A stretch of 64,000 nt of DNA from Perognathus longimembris pacificus (taxonomy: Eukaryota > Chordata > Mammalia > Rodentia > Heteromyidae), in NCBI RefSeq assembly GCF_023159225.1, contig NC_063170.1, forward strand, positions 62,780,208 through 62,844,207, written 5' to 3'. The notes under the pieces were generated by a model. It saw only the letters and a program-made list of their open reading frames with translations, ran no database searches and was not told the DNA's origin. Below are positions 23,551-35,747 of this stretch, in pieces. Position 1 is the first letter of the stretch; every line of letters starts with the position of its first letter. Made by a program: the position numbers and the translations under genes.

Positions 23551-26360
23551 ACAGAGTGAATGTTTAGCAAGCTTAAGTTCAAACACCACTAACGGGGGAA
23601 AAAAAAGAAAGAAAATAAACAAACCAGCAGTATAAAGTATAAGAGATCTATTTTAGGATGAAGAATTACGTTCTCAAGATTTTATATGTGTTTGATTCCC
23701 ATATCAATGTTAGTCATTAACACGTTGGAGTGATTTGAAATACATGACTAAGTTTCTTTCTTAAGAGACATTTTTCAGGAAACCCATGACAGGCAATGTT
23801 GAAGGGAGAGCAAAGGGCAGGAGGCTCATCTTGCCTTTTAAAATTGATTTGGGGTGGAGACCCACAGAGCTTGAGACTTTGGATAGAACTCTGAGAGTAA
23901 GGAAGAAGGACCAAACAGAGAAAACTGACATGGTAAAGGAGAATCTGGATAAAAGTTGAAAAATGTTGTGCAGGAAACAACAGAGGTATTGGATCTCACA
24001 GATTTCAGTTTAAATCATATGTTAAGAAATATAATTTTGACAATTTATGTTTATTCCCTTTCATATGTTAAGAAATATGTTTTTTTTTTGCAAAATTATG
24101 TGTGTACTCTGCATTCTCTCTTTGCCGTGAATACCCTCAATTAGACTTACAAAACAATTGTTAAGAGGTTGAAACAAAAGTATGTTTAAAATTTAGTTTG
24201 TGTAGATTCCTTCCTGTTTCTGGGTCAGATTCTCTCAGTGTCTCTGAACTATTGTCCCTTTGAAGAAGGGAACATCTCATGGAGGAACAGATCAGAAAGT
24301 TTTAGCAGCAAGGATAAAAAATGAATTCACTAAGGGAGAGAAGAAAATTACAGTCTCAGTTCCTAAGATTATAGGTTGAAGAATACATAGAATTCTTGGG
24401 CACGAGTGTCAACCTGTAATTTCTGCTTAGGGGAAGGGGTTACATTGGATTTCAGAGAGCTAAACCTTATTCCTGTCCCCAGAAAGCCCTAGAATAGTGA
24501 TTGCTCAGGTGACTCATGGCCCTGGGAATTTGCTCAAGATTGTCTTTTTTTCACAAAAGTTCAATAGAAGACTGGTCAGTGAGGACAGGGGGAATCCTTT
24601 TTATATTGAGGAAAATTTACTATTTAGACAACTCTGGTATCAAACACAAACCTTCCAACATCTCTTCTTGGGAGATAAAGCAATGGGCTTAGGAGCAAGA
24701 TTAAAAAAAAAAAAAAAAGAACTAAAGTCCTTAGACAGCACAATGAATGAACCCAACAGCAACATGCAGATGAAAATTAAATTTGAGAAATCTGAGAACA
24801 GGAGAAGAAATTAGAAGTGTAGTTATGGAAGTAAAACAGCAGTTTTCTTTATGCTTAATAAGATCTTAGGAAACTCGAAAGAAAATTGAAGTTGAAGTTG
24901 ATTACTCATAGAAATATAGGTGTCACCTGTCATCTAGTATTATATATTCTAGTTCATGACCCAAGAAGGTAGGCCCAGTAACTCAAATCCCTGCCCTTGC
25001 CTCTAGGAATTCAGGCACGCCCATTACCTGGGAGATGGGACTTCCCCTTCTTTGACCATGAAGACAAGATGGTGCCAATTAAACACAATAACCTATCATC
25101 CACCGTGTGGCCAAAGAGTGCCAGTTAGGTTCAGTATCCCTTCTTCACTAGTACAAAAACACATCTTTTTTTTTTTATTGTTTATATTGCTTTAGCCTAA
25201 GCAATGGTGTCTAAGATTTGCTTCATCATTTCCAGTAGTAGAGCTTGTTCATTGCCTTGTAATCATCCACTGCTGTAGCTTTGAAGTTTGGACTGATTGT
25301 GTTCTTTGCTGTTACTATAACAACCAAATAATGCAATTATAAAGAAGGAATTTTTGTTTTGACTCTGAGGTGGGAAAGCTTAAGGCTATGACTTCATCCA
25401 TTACCTCGGTTGCTTTAGGACTGTGCTAATGTAGTTCGCTTTGGTGGGAGAGTGTGGTTGGCAGATGGCTTACCTCCTGCCACAAGGAAATCAGTTCAAG
25501 CAGAGGAGGGGAAAGAGGTGGAGTCCTACAGTCCCTACCACTCTGGCTCCCAGTGTCAAGTTTTTCCCATTGGGCCTGACTTCTTAAAATTTCTTATTTC
25601 CCATCAGCCTTTCATAAACGGGCCTGCGGGAATGTTGAGATTAATGCTATGGTACTGACTATTATATATCAGGGTCAAAGAGCAGTTAGTTTCCTTGGAC
25701 AGCCAAAACTCCCACTTCTTCTTCTAGATATTGATGTAGAGAGTTTGACTAACTACTCATGCACAGGGTAACTCATCCATGTATGTATGAAGGAGACAGC
25801 ACCCATATTCTTCCCTAATTCTTCTCTCAGTGTTCAAGTCTAAGTTTCTACATGTTCTTATATTACTTCTCTTCTTGTCTTTGCCGCATTTTATGATCTA
25901 TCTCTTGTTACATTTGAGTTTTTGTAATTCCCCACCACCAGAGGCATCTGAAGGGTTTGAAAGTAGAGATTCCGTGCTCCTTGGCTAGGTATAATGAAGC
26001 CAGTTCATCTACTGCATTGATGATCCCCAGGCTGGAACTGATTCAAGCACACATCAGCAGGAAAATAGCTAATTAAAGTGGAATATTTAGCATAAAACAA
26101 ACAAACAAACAACAACAGGAAACTAGTATTGCTATAGTTATGTAAATGAAGGCAAAACTAACTATAGGGCACATATTGCTTAATTCTATTTTTATGGAAT
26201 GTAAATAGTGACAAAAGGCAATGTATTCATAGAAATTGGGTGCTGGTTGTCATGGTAGAAAAGATTAATGAAGAGTAACTGGAGAATATTTCTAGACATG
26301 AAAGTATCCTGAATTTTATTTATTTATTTTTACTAACAGGATAATCTTTTATTTACATAG

Positions 26361-26428
26361 ATGTGTATATGTGTGTGTGTGCGCGCGTGCATGTGTGTGT
26401 GTTCTTCATGCACGTGTGTGCATGTATT
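26361..26428. repeat. TG/GC-rich alternating purine-pyrimidine tract
   Basis: TG units around gcgcgcgtgcatg, an alternating purine-pyrimidine stretch of the kind that can form Z-DNA. It lies 10 bases before the antisense B1. Confidence 0.85.
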
Positions 26429-26438
26429 GTTTCTTTTT

Positions 26439-26540
26439 GAGACAGGGTCTCATTCTATAGCCCAGAATGGCCTGAAACTCATAGTTTTTCTACCTCTGAC
26501 TTCCAAGTGCTGAGATTACAGAGGTGTGCCATCGAGCCTA
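26439..26540 (-). mobile_element. B1 element, antisense
   Basis: In + direction: gagacagggtctcattctat, agcccagaatggcctgaaac, tcatagtttttctacctctg, cttccaagtgctgagattac and agaggtgtgcca. This is the complement of rodent B1. It has no Geo tail. TG/GC-rich simple repeat precedes it, where the A tail would be. Confidence 0.85.
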
Positions 26541-27370
26541 TTTAAAGCATAGGAATTTTTTGGCTGCTGATTAAACTGAGCATTTAAGATGCGTGTAACA
26601 TTATTATTATTTTTTAATATGCGTGTAACATTGTTATTTTGTTCATTTTATCTTGTCTATTTTTCTGTATTCGTATCTTGTACAGTTGAAGTTTGCAGTG
26701 ATGGGTGGATTAATATTCAGTGAAATAATGTGTACTTTTCATCTTCAAATTGTTGCTCTATAAGAAGTGTTTCTCTGCTCAACCCCTGCTAGGCTAGCTC
26801 CAATTTATCTGCTGGTTACAAGATTGTATCATTTCTTCTGAGATGTATTTTCTAAACACAAACCTTTAAACTTTCCCTTTCTGGCCTTTCTCTGCTGCCA
26901 CTGTCAACCTGCGCATCTCTCTGCATTGAAATCACCCATGCTAGTGGCAATTAGCAAGGAATGGGGTGACATTTAGAGGTCACAAGTGTGATTGTACATT
27001 TTAGTCCTAAAATTCTCATCGAATCTGTGCTAGCAAATTATTAAACATTCAACAAATAAACTCAAGATCTGTGGGAGATGACTTTACATGTTTGAGCTAC
27101 ATTCTTAACAAAAACACTTAGGTATGTTTAATCCTGACAGGACACTGAAGTATGCTGCTTTGGACTGTGTATTGCTGCAGGGATTCGGTGTGCATTTTAA
27201 GCCATTAGTACTTTACAGCCTATAGCTTTTCCTAATAAGGTTTTCCACTTGTTTTCTTGATATCCTGTCATTATTGTGCATATGCATATTATGTGTGTTA
27301 TGTGTGTTCCTCTTACATGTGCGTTACAAGTAATGTGTGTGTATATGTGTGTATGTGTGCATGCACACAT

Positions 27371-27583
27371 GGTACTTAATGCCTTTCAATGTCACTCAGA
27401 TTTTCCACTCAAGACTGGTGCTCTAGTATTTATACCATGCCTCTACTTCAAGATTTTTGCTGGTAAATTGAAGATAAGAGTCTCTTGGATATGTCTGCCT
27501 GGAATGGCTCTGAACTGCAACCTTTAGATTGTAGCATCGTGAGTAGCTAGGATTACAGACATGAGCCACCAGTACCTGGTATT
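27371..27583 (-). mobile_element. B1-like head/Geo-tail SINE, antisense
   Basis: In + direction: ttttccactcaagactggtg, ctctagtatttataccatgc, aattgaagataagagtctct, gcctggaatggctctgaact and gtagctaggattacagacat, gagccaccagtacctgg. The tail is diverged and the head clear. Confidence 0.78.
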
Positions 27584-27651
27584 ATATCATATTCCTAATT
27601 TCACAAACCCAATTGTGGGCAGATAAAACATATATTATAACTTCCAAACTA

Positions 27652-27767
27652 GAATATATATATATATATTTAAGTGAATATATACACATATATTTACATG
27701 TGTGCATACATGTATGTGTATATATATATGGTGTGTGTATGTGTGTATTATTTTGATGTGTATTATA
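27652..27767. repeat. TA/TG-rich simple sequence
   Basis: Mixed TA, TACA and TG units leading into the tail of the SINE at 27768. Confidence 0.85.
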
Positions 27768-27915
27768 TTGTTGTTGGTTCTGAGGCTTGAACTCACGACT
27801 TGGGTGCTGTCCCTGAGCTTTTTGACTAAACATTAAGCATTCTACCTCTTGAGCCACAGCTCTGCTTCTGGCTCTTTGATAGTTAATGGGAGATAAGAAT
27901 TGGTTATAGTTATGT
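27768..27915 (-). mobile_element. Geo-tail SINE fragment, antisense (head missing)
   Basis: In + direction: ttggttctgaggcttgaact, tgggtgctgtccctgagctt, tttgactaaacattaagcat, cttgagccacagctctgctt and gttaatgggagataagaatt. The head is absent, as in a 5'-truncated insertion. TG/TA-rich simple repeat abuts the tail end. Confidence 0.75.
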
Positions 27916-28055
27916 GGCAAGTAAATATATATTTACAGCAGGTTAATGGCTATAAATAGTACCAACATGTTTTATTCTAACATGAATTTCATTCTAACTA
28001 TGAAGGAGAGCCTGGAAGTCTCAGCTAAAAATCGATGCAATAAAGATAATGGTTT

Positions 28056-28080
28056 TTGTTGTTGTTGTTGTTGTTGTTGT
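28056..28080. repeat. (TTG)8 microsatellite in the exon b acceptor region
   Basis: Eight TTG units end about 10 bases before the acceptor AG of CNTN6 exon b. They take the place of most of the polypyrimidine tract. The real pyrimidine stretch left is only tattttcc. Confidence 0.95.
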
Positions 28081-28092
28081 ACTATTTTCCAG

Positions 28093-28296
28093 ATTTATCC
28101 TATGCATGGACTTTTAATGATAACCCCTTGTATGTCCAAGAGGACAAGAGGAGGTTTGTATCTCAAGAGACAGGAAACCTGTACATTGCTAAAGTGGAGC
28201 CATCAGATGTGGGTAACTACACTTGCTTTGTAACAAACAAGGAGGCGCAAAGGAGTGTTCAAGGACCACCTACACCTTTAGTCCAGCGCTCTGATG
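28093..28296 (+). CDS. CNTN6: CNTN6 exon b: second half of Ig domain 2 and linker
   Basis: This 204-bp exon completes Ig2. It begins with two bases of the Asp codon split with exon a, then reads [20 protein letters not shown]. It continues through the F-strand motif DVGNYTCF and the linker [14 protein letters not shown]. The core Trp is in YAWTF and the second disulfide Cys is at 28224-28226. NYT, with Asn at 28215-28217, is an N-glycosylation sequon. The donor is gtaagc at 28297. The acceptor is unusual: tactattttccag follows a (TTG)8 microsatellite at 28056-28079, which takes the place of most of the polypyrimidine tract. Both borders are phase 1, so the exon is symmetric. Losing it would remove the second half of Ig2 without a frameshift. 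Confidence 0.95.
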
Positions 28297-30279
28297 GTAA
28301 GCTAATGAGTTATCTTTAGGATTGGAATTTGTGGCCTCTCCAATGTAGACAGAATGGCACAGCTTTTTTCTCCTCTCTGTTCAGTGGAGTCAAAACACTT
28401 GTGAATTTGGGAACAATTCGCATATATGAAAGAAATTGTTTATTAATCACTGGAAATGGTGTAATTGCCCTACATCGTACAATATGCCTGGATCTGGATA
28501 TGTAAAATCTGTGCCATCTCTCCTTTTTGATATTAGAGCAGCTTGTCTTTCCTTAGTTTCAGGGCTACTTTGTAGAAAATAATACATGTGTGGCAGAGTT
28601 GACTTGTGTGTATGTGTGCACGTGTGAGTACTACCCAGTTTATACATGTGAATCGATGTATTTTGAATGCCTTTATTTTACAGCCTCTATTTTGTGCTCC
28701 CCTTTTCTTTTCCATACTTGCCTTTGCATTTAACTTTTATTTGCTTGGCTGGCAAAATGGGAAAAGAAAAGAGTTGACATCTAAAGAAAGCCAAGAAAAC
28801 CAACATTAATTATGGGCATTCAACGAAGAATGCTATTTGCTAGATTCATACTAATTTTATTCCTCCAAGAAACATGACTTAGATAGATCTCTGAAGAGTT
28901 TCGTAGCTCAGTCAAGTCCTAGCTGGGGTAATAGTTACAGTTAGAAAGTTACTGAAGTGGAAAAATCTGGTTGATTCTCTAATTAAACGTTCACAGTGGG
29001 ATAGGGAAGGATAGAAAATCTGTTAGCAAATTTTATGGTCACATTTTGGACTTGAAATGCAATACCTCATAGATTTTTCTCCCCTGTGAGGAGTTTAAGA
29101 CAAATAAGGATATCATACTAATCAAAGCTAAGAGTACTATGAAGCCACCTTCAGTGAGGAGTGCTTATAGCAGAACTTTCTTAGTCACTAACCACTCAAG
29201 TGTGGTAGTCAGCAAGGTCTTAATTCAGACTTAGACAACCGTTGGAGCTGTGTAAATTCATTTCTCCCCTTTAATGAGTACTGTGTTTGGGATTACAAGA
29301 GTTCAAATACCATGATATGATGAGATTGTAGCACATGTGTCTTGTCTTGTCTGCTCTTATTTTTACTTTCCCTATTTTTAATTCCTTCTTGCATCTCTCT
29401 TATTCTATCCTTCATTTTTATAGTAAAACGGGACTGATATTAATATACATGATATAAGTTAACTAAACCTTTTCAGAAATGATCGTTCAAGAAATATTAA
29501 TGATTAAGATAATAGAAAACAACCTACCAATTTAGTTGAATGATGTAATATTCTATACCTTCTCAACTTTAACCTTGTCTAATTCTGGTAATAATCAAAA
29601 TTTCAAAAATTGGATGTTTATATTATAATTTTTATATTTTTCATGTAATAGTACTAGCCACACCATTAATGTTGGAAATATAACACTCTGATATTTTAGA
29701 TGCACATTTCAAAAGATGATCAAATTTGTTGAGACTCTGAAGATGTCTTTGGTTAATTAATTACGGTGATGTAGTCTAGAAACACATTTCTGATTGTTAT
29801 AACTTCTGGTATGCAGCATGTTGTACTATTCTCTTATTCTACTTTGCAATATCCACAATGGCATACAAGAAATTTAAAAGCTCTTAGCAAAGACTTTTTT
29901 AAACAAATACATAGTTAATTAAGTTAGCAGCAAAATCTTATTGTCCTGGCATACAAATATTTGTTGTTTAATGTCAAGTAGTGTGATTGCCTTCTATGTT
30001 TTGCTGCCGAAACACTGGTTTAATTTGTGGTGTTCTATGTGACTTCTTACATCCACTGAAAACCCTCTCCTTCCTGAACAGCTGTGACCCCAGAAGTTTC
30101 GCGAAGGGGAGATGGGTCTGGCTATCACTAGAGTAGGTCTCAAAAGCATGCATCCAGTTTTAATCAGAAGCAGGCATTCTAAGTAAGACCAACTCATCAA
30201 GGGTTAGCTAATGAAACATTTAATTCATAGACAACTTCTATTCTCCAGAAATGCTGCTAGTTCTTTTGATATTTAACAG
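28297..30279 (+). other. CNTN6: CNTN6 intron b-c
   Basis: This 1983-bp intron lies between consensus donor gtaagc and acceptor aacag. It is AT-rich, with no SINE and no long microsatellite seen. Short open frames on both strands near 28450-28810 show no domain or codon pattern suggesting a gene. Confidence 0.85.
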
Positions 30280-30382
30280 GTGTGATGGGGGAATATGAAC
30301 CAAAGATTGAAGTGCGTTTTCCTGAAACTGTACAAGCTGCAAAGGATTCATCTGTAAAACTGGAATGCTTTGCCCTTGGAAA
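30280..30382 (+). CDS. CNTN6: CNTN6 exon c: Ig2-Ig3 linker and first half of Ig domain 3
   Basis: This 103-bp exon starts with two bases completing a Gly codon, then reads [20 protein letters not shown] and [13 protein letters not shown], ending on two bases of an Asn codon. KLECFALG holds the B-strand Cys of Ig3. The segment GEYEPKIEV is a linker and A-strand stretch shared by contactins. The acceptor is tttgatatttaacag (AG at 30278-30279) and the donor is gtaagg at 30383. The exon ends in GGAAA, so the donor lacks the usual exonic G at -1. The entry is phase 1 and the exit is phase 2, so skipping this exon alone would break the frame. It is followed by an 18-kb intron. Confidence 0.94.
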
Positions 30383-30737
30383 GTAAGGTTGTTTTGTTTT
30401 TCCTGGTTGCTTTATTCTTTTTAAACATTTTATTATTCAACACTACACTAAGGCAAATTAACAAACAGATTTCCAGTCCTCGACAGACAATAGCAGAACT
30501 TACAATTGGAACTTAAGCAAATATGCCTTCAACCCTGGAAGTGATTGGGATGCCATTCTTCCCTAAGAGTATTGTATTGATATATTCTGCAATTTGAGTA
30601 TAATGAGGCCCCTGCAGGCAGCAAATTGAAAGAAAATGTGTGTATGCTTGCATTAGGGAGTGGGCAGGTATCTAAACCTTGAACAGGTCCTTTTCTCCCT
30701 TCTCCTCCAACATCCAGCCTGGAGTGTCTCCTTTCTC

Positions 30738-30860
30738 AATTAATCATCAGTTCTTACAAATGAAAAACCTGCACTGCTCAATTCCAAAATAAGACTAATT
30801 AAAGTGCATTGTTCATAATGGATAATTAGAATGGGGCCCAAGCTGCCCTGGCAGTGTCCT
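30738..30860. promoter_or_regulatory. Candidate conserved noncoding element
   Basis: Non-repetitive stretch 360 bases after exon c. It has AATTAATCA (30738-30746), TAATTA (30796-30801), a SOX-like ATTGTT (30808-30813) and ATAATTAG (30822-30829), followed by a GC-richer block. Homeodomain and SOX-type words this close together would fit an enhancer. Inference only. Confidence 0.25.
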
Positions 30861-32289
30861 GGGTAGTTTGTTTTACTCAGATAAGTGTTTATTAGGGACA
30901 GGTTTGTAATATGTTTAAGGAGCTAAATACTTGGTATTTTTAATGCATGATCTAAAAAATTCCTTTGCTTTTGCCTGACAGTTAAATATGATTTTTATGA
31001 CTACAAACACTGGTTATAGACGGAGAGGGTCAGACAGATAGACAGACTAGATTTTCAATTTTTAAACATTAGTGTGCGTATAAAAGAGGTTAAGTTCAGA
31101 ACCTCATTGTGATTATCTGGGGTAAGGTCTAATTTCTCCACTTCTTACCAGATTCTAGTCAGGTTTCTTGTCTTCCAGACATAATTTGATAAAAGAACAG
31201 ATTTTCACCCTGAGCTCTGAGGGCTTACCTTTAAAGCCAGAGGCCATTTCTAGTGTGACCATTACATATAGAAATAGAGATTTATTTTCCAAATACTGGA
31301 AAACAACCTTAAAAGTGTCAATCTTTTATGGACTAAATGTTCTGAACAATCTGAAAAATGCTGACTGCTTATCCACAAATGTAATTGAACATATCTTTAA
31401 ATTAAATTTCTCATATTGCTCATTTTTATGGATCCAAATGATCATATTTTATTTTCATATATTATTGGTCTCATAGTATGTGTCCAATAAATAATTACCT
31501 ATTGATTAAATGCCTCTGTAGGTACTTTAAATCAGTTTTCTTTGTCTACTTTTTAAGACAGGGTACACTTTTGCCATGTTTTAAGCTTTCTCAGAAATTA
31601 CAAAGGAACAAAATATTTGGCAACAAAATACTTTGAAGTAGACCTTCAATTTAAAAAGAAAATCTAGAAATATAGCAGTTAAAATAACCTTAACATATTT
31701 AATATATGGAAATGTGGATTCTTCTAATAAAAAATTGAAAATTATTCAGGATGACTAACTTGCATACGTGTTGTGAAAATTAGAAGCTACAATATACATA
31801 AAAAGATTTAGTACTGATATAGCCAGTGATCAGTTTACTCGATTCTTGTGCATCTATAATTCAAATACATTTTAATTTACAAAGGAAGCATTTGAGTTAG
31901 GGGAGGTATAACCCTTCCTGTCTCTCCAATACCCTAATCTCTCTGTGTCAGTATCTAGTAAGATATAAAAATGGAAGCACCAGCCTGACTCATTTCTGGA
32001 GTATAAAAGAAGAAAGAGAAAGGATTTGATAGTGTTGGATTGATCACTTATCAGCTTCATTAATTTTATCTATGCCACTATGAGTCCAACCTATAGAAAA
32101 GTTGAAAGAATGATAACATGAAAACAATCATATATCATTTATCCAAATGGTATAAGAGAGAGACTATGAATAGTTGTCTTACTCTATTCTCTTATATCAC
32201 TCCCTCTCTTCTGTTTCCCTTTCCTCCCTCCCTTTTTCTTTTCTCTCTTTTTGTCTCTTTCTTGCTGATTACTTCCTTCTCTACAAACA

Positions 32290-32333
32290 TCTCTCTCTCA
32301 CACACACACAGACACACACACACATACATACAC
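32290..32333. repeat. (CA)n microsatellite
   Basis: CT units then CA units with GACA and CATA variants. Confidence 0.92.
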
Positions 32334-33314
32334 AAGTATATGATGACAAGTAATAACTTAGCTTATACTTTTGAGTGCATATTTCATCTGTTGAAAATAC
32401 TAGTAAAGATCCGTAGCCATTTTCAACTATTTGTTAAAAGTTGAGGAATGGGAAAAGGAAGAAACAGTCAGCAATCATGGGATGAAAGTAGGAGTGATTT
32501 AAGAAAAATGGGGTGGCATTGATCAAGATACACTGTACTGAAAAACTGGCAGGTGGAATTGAAACTCCTTGGTACAAGCACTTAAAGATAATCCTAATTA
32601 AAAAGAATAGGTGATAAGCCTACAGATGACACTAGTTTAAGGTTAAGGCTTCTAAGAATCAAAAGGGGAAAAAATCCAGTCAGGACATTTGAAAACTTGA
32701 AATGAGGGATATGGAGGAATTTAGAAATAAATATTATGTCATTTTGAAATCTCATGGTTATGGGAACAATCATCACATTAAAATTCATGCCTAATTAAAT
32801 CGTAAAAGGTAAAATTTGCAATTTTGAAAATGTGATAGTACCTAAAACTCCCTAAAACTTCAACTAGAAATATTTTTACCGAGGAAATTTGAGTCGGTAA
32901 GACAATAATTAAATAACTAATAAAATGTATATGTGAAAGGAACACCCTGATTGAAAAAAATAATATATGTGCACTAAAATGCATATGTAAAAATAATAAT
33001 GTGAATAATGAAGAGATGGAGAAAGCTTAATCGTCCTTTGGAGAAAATTGTCTGGAATCTAACAGGTTTACACTTCTTAAGGTTTATCTGACTAAATTAA
33101 TAAACATTAAGAGTCACTAAGCCAAAACTAAAATTACATGAGGTTAAAACAATTCCAAAACATCACTTGATCCCAATATCCATGTGAAAATGCTATATGT
33201 AAGAAAACCTTATACTTTGTGTGATTGCAATGCTAATAGATTTAAAAGAATTCTCCAAATGAACAAAATGCATGCAAAATGGTTGTTCTACTTTGGAAGA
33301 CAACTATAAAAAGA

Positions 33315-33435
33315 GTTTTACTTGGGCAGTGGTTGTTCTACATATATAATCTTAGCTACTCAGGATGCTGGATTCTGGAAGACTATGGTGTAAGGACAGC
33401 TAGGGCAATGAAGCCTGCTAGACTCCATTGAAGAA
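33315..33435 (+). mobile_element. B1-like SINE head, diverged
   Basis: Contains tataatcttagctactcagg, atgctggattctggaagact and gacagctagggcaatgaagc. This is a B1-like head in the CNTN6 orientation with no clear tail unit. Confidence 0.55.
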
Positions 33436-33509
33436 AAAAGGTTTTATTTTTGCATTTATACATTGATCATATCTATAAATATGACCTTTTGCTTATATAT
33501 ATGTTTATA

Positions 33510-34060
33510 TTTTAGATCTAACATCCAGCTATGGAAGAAACATGCTTCTATGTCTCTCAGAACCCAATTTACTCCACCTAACATAATTTCTTTTCCAGGT
33601 CCATCCTTTTCCCTGCGAATGACATAATCTCATTGTTCCGGGTAGATGAATAAAATTCCACTGTGTGTTCCATTTTCTTACCTCCATTCACTGTTTGTAG
33701 AGCATCTGAGCTGTTTTCATAACATGGTTATTGTAAACAGTGCAGTAATGAACATAGGTGTGCAAGTGTCTTTGTTATGTTCTGAGTTGTAACTTTTAAG
33801 ATATATATATATATATATATAATAGTTCTAATTTGAATTTACTTTTTGAGGAAAGTCCAGACTGACCTCCATAATGTTTGTATTAGTTTATATTCCCATC
33901 AGCATAGTTGACTCTGTTCCAGACACTCAACATTTTGACCAGAGAGATGTGGAATTCTCAATACCCTTTTGATTTGCATTGGTCATTGGTCATTTGTACT
34001 CCTATTTGGACTACTTTTTAAACAGTCTGTGGCCTGCAGTTATTTTAGCTGTAATTCCCT
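33510..34060 (-). mobile_element. Antisense L1 3' fragment
   Basis: Diverged text in the order of the complement of L1 ORF2/3' sequence: taacatccagctatggaaga, catgcttctatgtctctcag, ggtccatccttttccctgcg, aatgacataatctcattgtt, cagtgcagtaatgaacatag, tagtttatattcccatcagc and cttttgatttgcattggtca. A (TA)n tract lies inside. No coding frame remains. Confidence 0.7.
33800..33822. repeat. (TA)n microsatellite inside L1 fragment
   Basis: About 11 TA units within the antisense L1 remnant. Confidence 0.92.
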
Positions 34061-35504
34061 GTTGTTTTACAGAAGCCATATTGATGACTTGAAAGTCACT
34101 CTTTGTTTGCTTAATCTATCATTACAGTCATTCATGTGTCTGTTTTCACTGATGACTAATTTTTTTCTAGTTACGTTTCCCTTTTTTTTTCAGCATGGTT
34201 AGATATCTGCGAAGTGTAGATTGTCCAATAGACATCATAAATATTTTGCTATTGAACACTTGATTGCAGTATATTTCTGTTAAGATTCTTATAAACTATA
34301 AAGTTACATTGAATCTGCTTGATTTTTATGTGCTATTTTATCAAGCTTTCTATGATCATTTACAGGGTCGATTTTTTAAGGTCAGTTTGCTATTAGGATG
34401 ATTCTTCCTATTGTCAGCTCCAAATGTTTATTAAATCTTTGTCCACTGATGTGGTGGCACTCCCTATGTTGTATGAACTCTGGAAAACATTTTTTTGTCC
34501 AGCCTCACATAACACTTCCACACTTATCTTTTGAGTAGATACATTTTGTAGCACCCTCCTTACTTGTATAGTGCTCTAATTCCAGCTATGTCGCTCTGCA
34601 AATCCTAACAGTATCTTTCCTTTACACAGTAGCACATTTCCGTAGTTCTTATGTCTCTATTCCCTCTCCTCGGGAAAACAGGGCCACCCCAGGCTTAATG
34701 CATTTATTTCTTTCTCCTCTTTCAGAGTTCACTGTTTTGTTCTGTAAATTGCTAAATTTATTTTTTTCTTCACCTGTACTTTTGTCCAGTTTGGCTTATT
34801 CCCCATAGGAGCTTTAGAGCAGTCCTATTTGCTTCCACATGATATGCAGCTAGGAATAGTTTTCCATGTTGATTTTGAATGCAACTAGATTGAAATGTAG
34901 AGAAATTAAGTGACATGAATACTATAAGTTGCAGATCTGATGTTCAAGTCTCCATCATACTCTTGCTCAGAATTCTTTAATATTTGTGTCAAATGACTTT
35001 TGTAATATAGAGCATAATGCTTTTCCCCAATATGCAAATACAGTTTCAATGTCAAGTATGCAGATGTTCTATTAGAAAAGGCTCATAAATTTCAGCAAAT
35101 GTTAGGGAAAAAGTAATGGATGGTTCCCATTTATAGTGTCTGTTAATTGCTAATATTTCAGCAATACGTATTTGATCTTAAATATTTAATTCAGAGTACA
35201 AAGTTATAAAAATTTAAACTATATTTTCAAGAAAAGAAATAAGTTTTAAAAAGTGATTGAGAATCCATGAAGACACTCCACTCCACTAGATTGTGTGTGA
35301 TTAATGCAATGTATTTCATTTAAGAAAAAAATCTGGTATAAATGATTACTTGGAAGTGCTTAGAAAACTTAATGTCCAATCATAGCCACCAGAGAAGGGT
35401 ACTTCAGGCATGCAGGTTGGGTGTATGTGTAGTAAGGACTGAGGGAAGCTGACTGAAGTTTTCATCCATATAATAGTTAATAGAATCTAATCATATCTTG
35501 GAGG

Positions 35505-35747
35505 ATGGGGGTACTGGGCTTTGAGCAACAGACTTCATGCTCTCACTTGGCTTTTTTTTAATTTTTCTTGCTCACAGATAGCACTCTACCACTTGAGCTA
35601 CAGCCCTACTTCTGAATTTTTTTCTTATTTATTGGAGATAAGAGCAGCTTCTCAAATTTGTCTCTCAGTGATGGCTTTGAACCTTGAGTCTCAGAACTCA
35701 GCCTCCTCTGTAGTTAGGATAATAGGCATAAGCCACTGGTGTCTGGC
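35505..35747 (-). mobile_element. B1-like head/Geo-tail SINE, antisense
   Basis: In + direction: a T-rich internal run, cttgctcacagatagcactc, taccacttgagctacagccc, ttattggagataagagcagc, gatggctttgaaccttgagt, ctcagcctcctctgtagtta and aggcataagcc. The T-run plus cacag at 35576-35577 resembles a splice acceptor in the sense transcript. Confidence 0.8.

Larger units (their letters stand above)
19758..28092 (+). other. CNTN6: CNTN6 intron a-b
   Basis: This 8335-bp intron runs from donor gtatat to the AG at 28091-28092. It holds a MER5A-like transposon remnant (about 23318-23550), a plain antisense B1 (26439-26540), two antisense SINEs (27371-27583 and 27768-27915), a (TA)n tract at 22836-22879, TG-rich stretches at 26361-26428 and 27282-27362, and a MIR/L2-like fragment near 21105-21260. 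The stretches 19760-21100, 21300-22800 and 24100-26300 hold no gene and no repeat I could name. Confidence 0.85.

Noticed and set aside
23190..23567. 125-codon open frame
   Set aside because: It spans a MER5A-like noncoding transposon remnant.
28056..28319. Frame with a Leu run leading into exon b
   Set aside because: The Leu run is the (TTG)8 repeat before the splice acceptor. The coding part starts at 28093.
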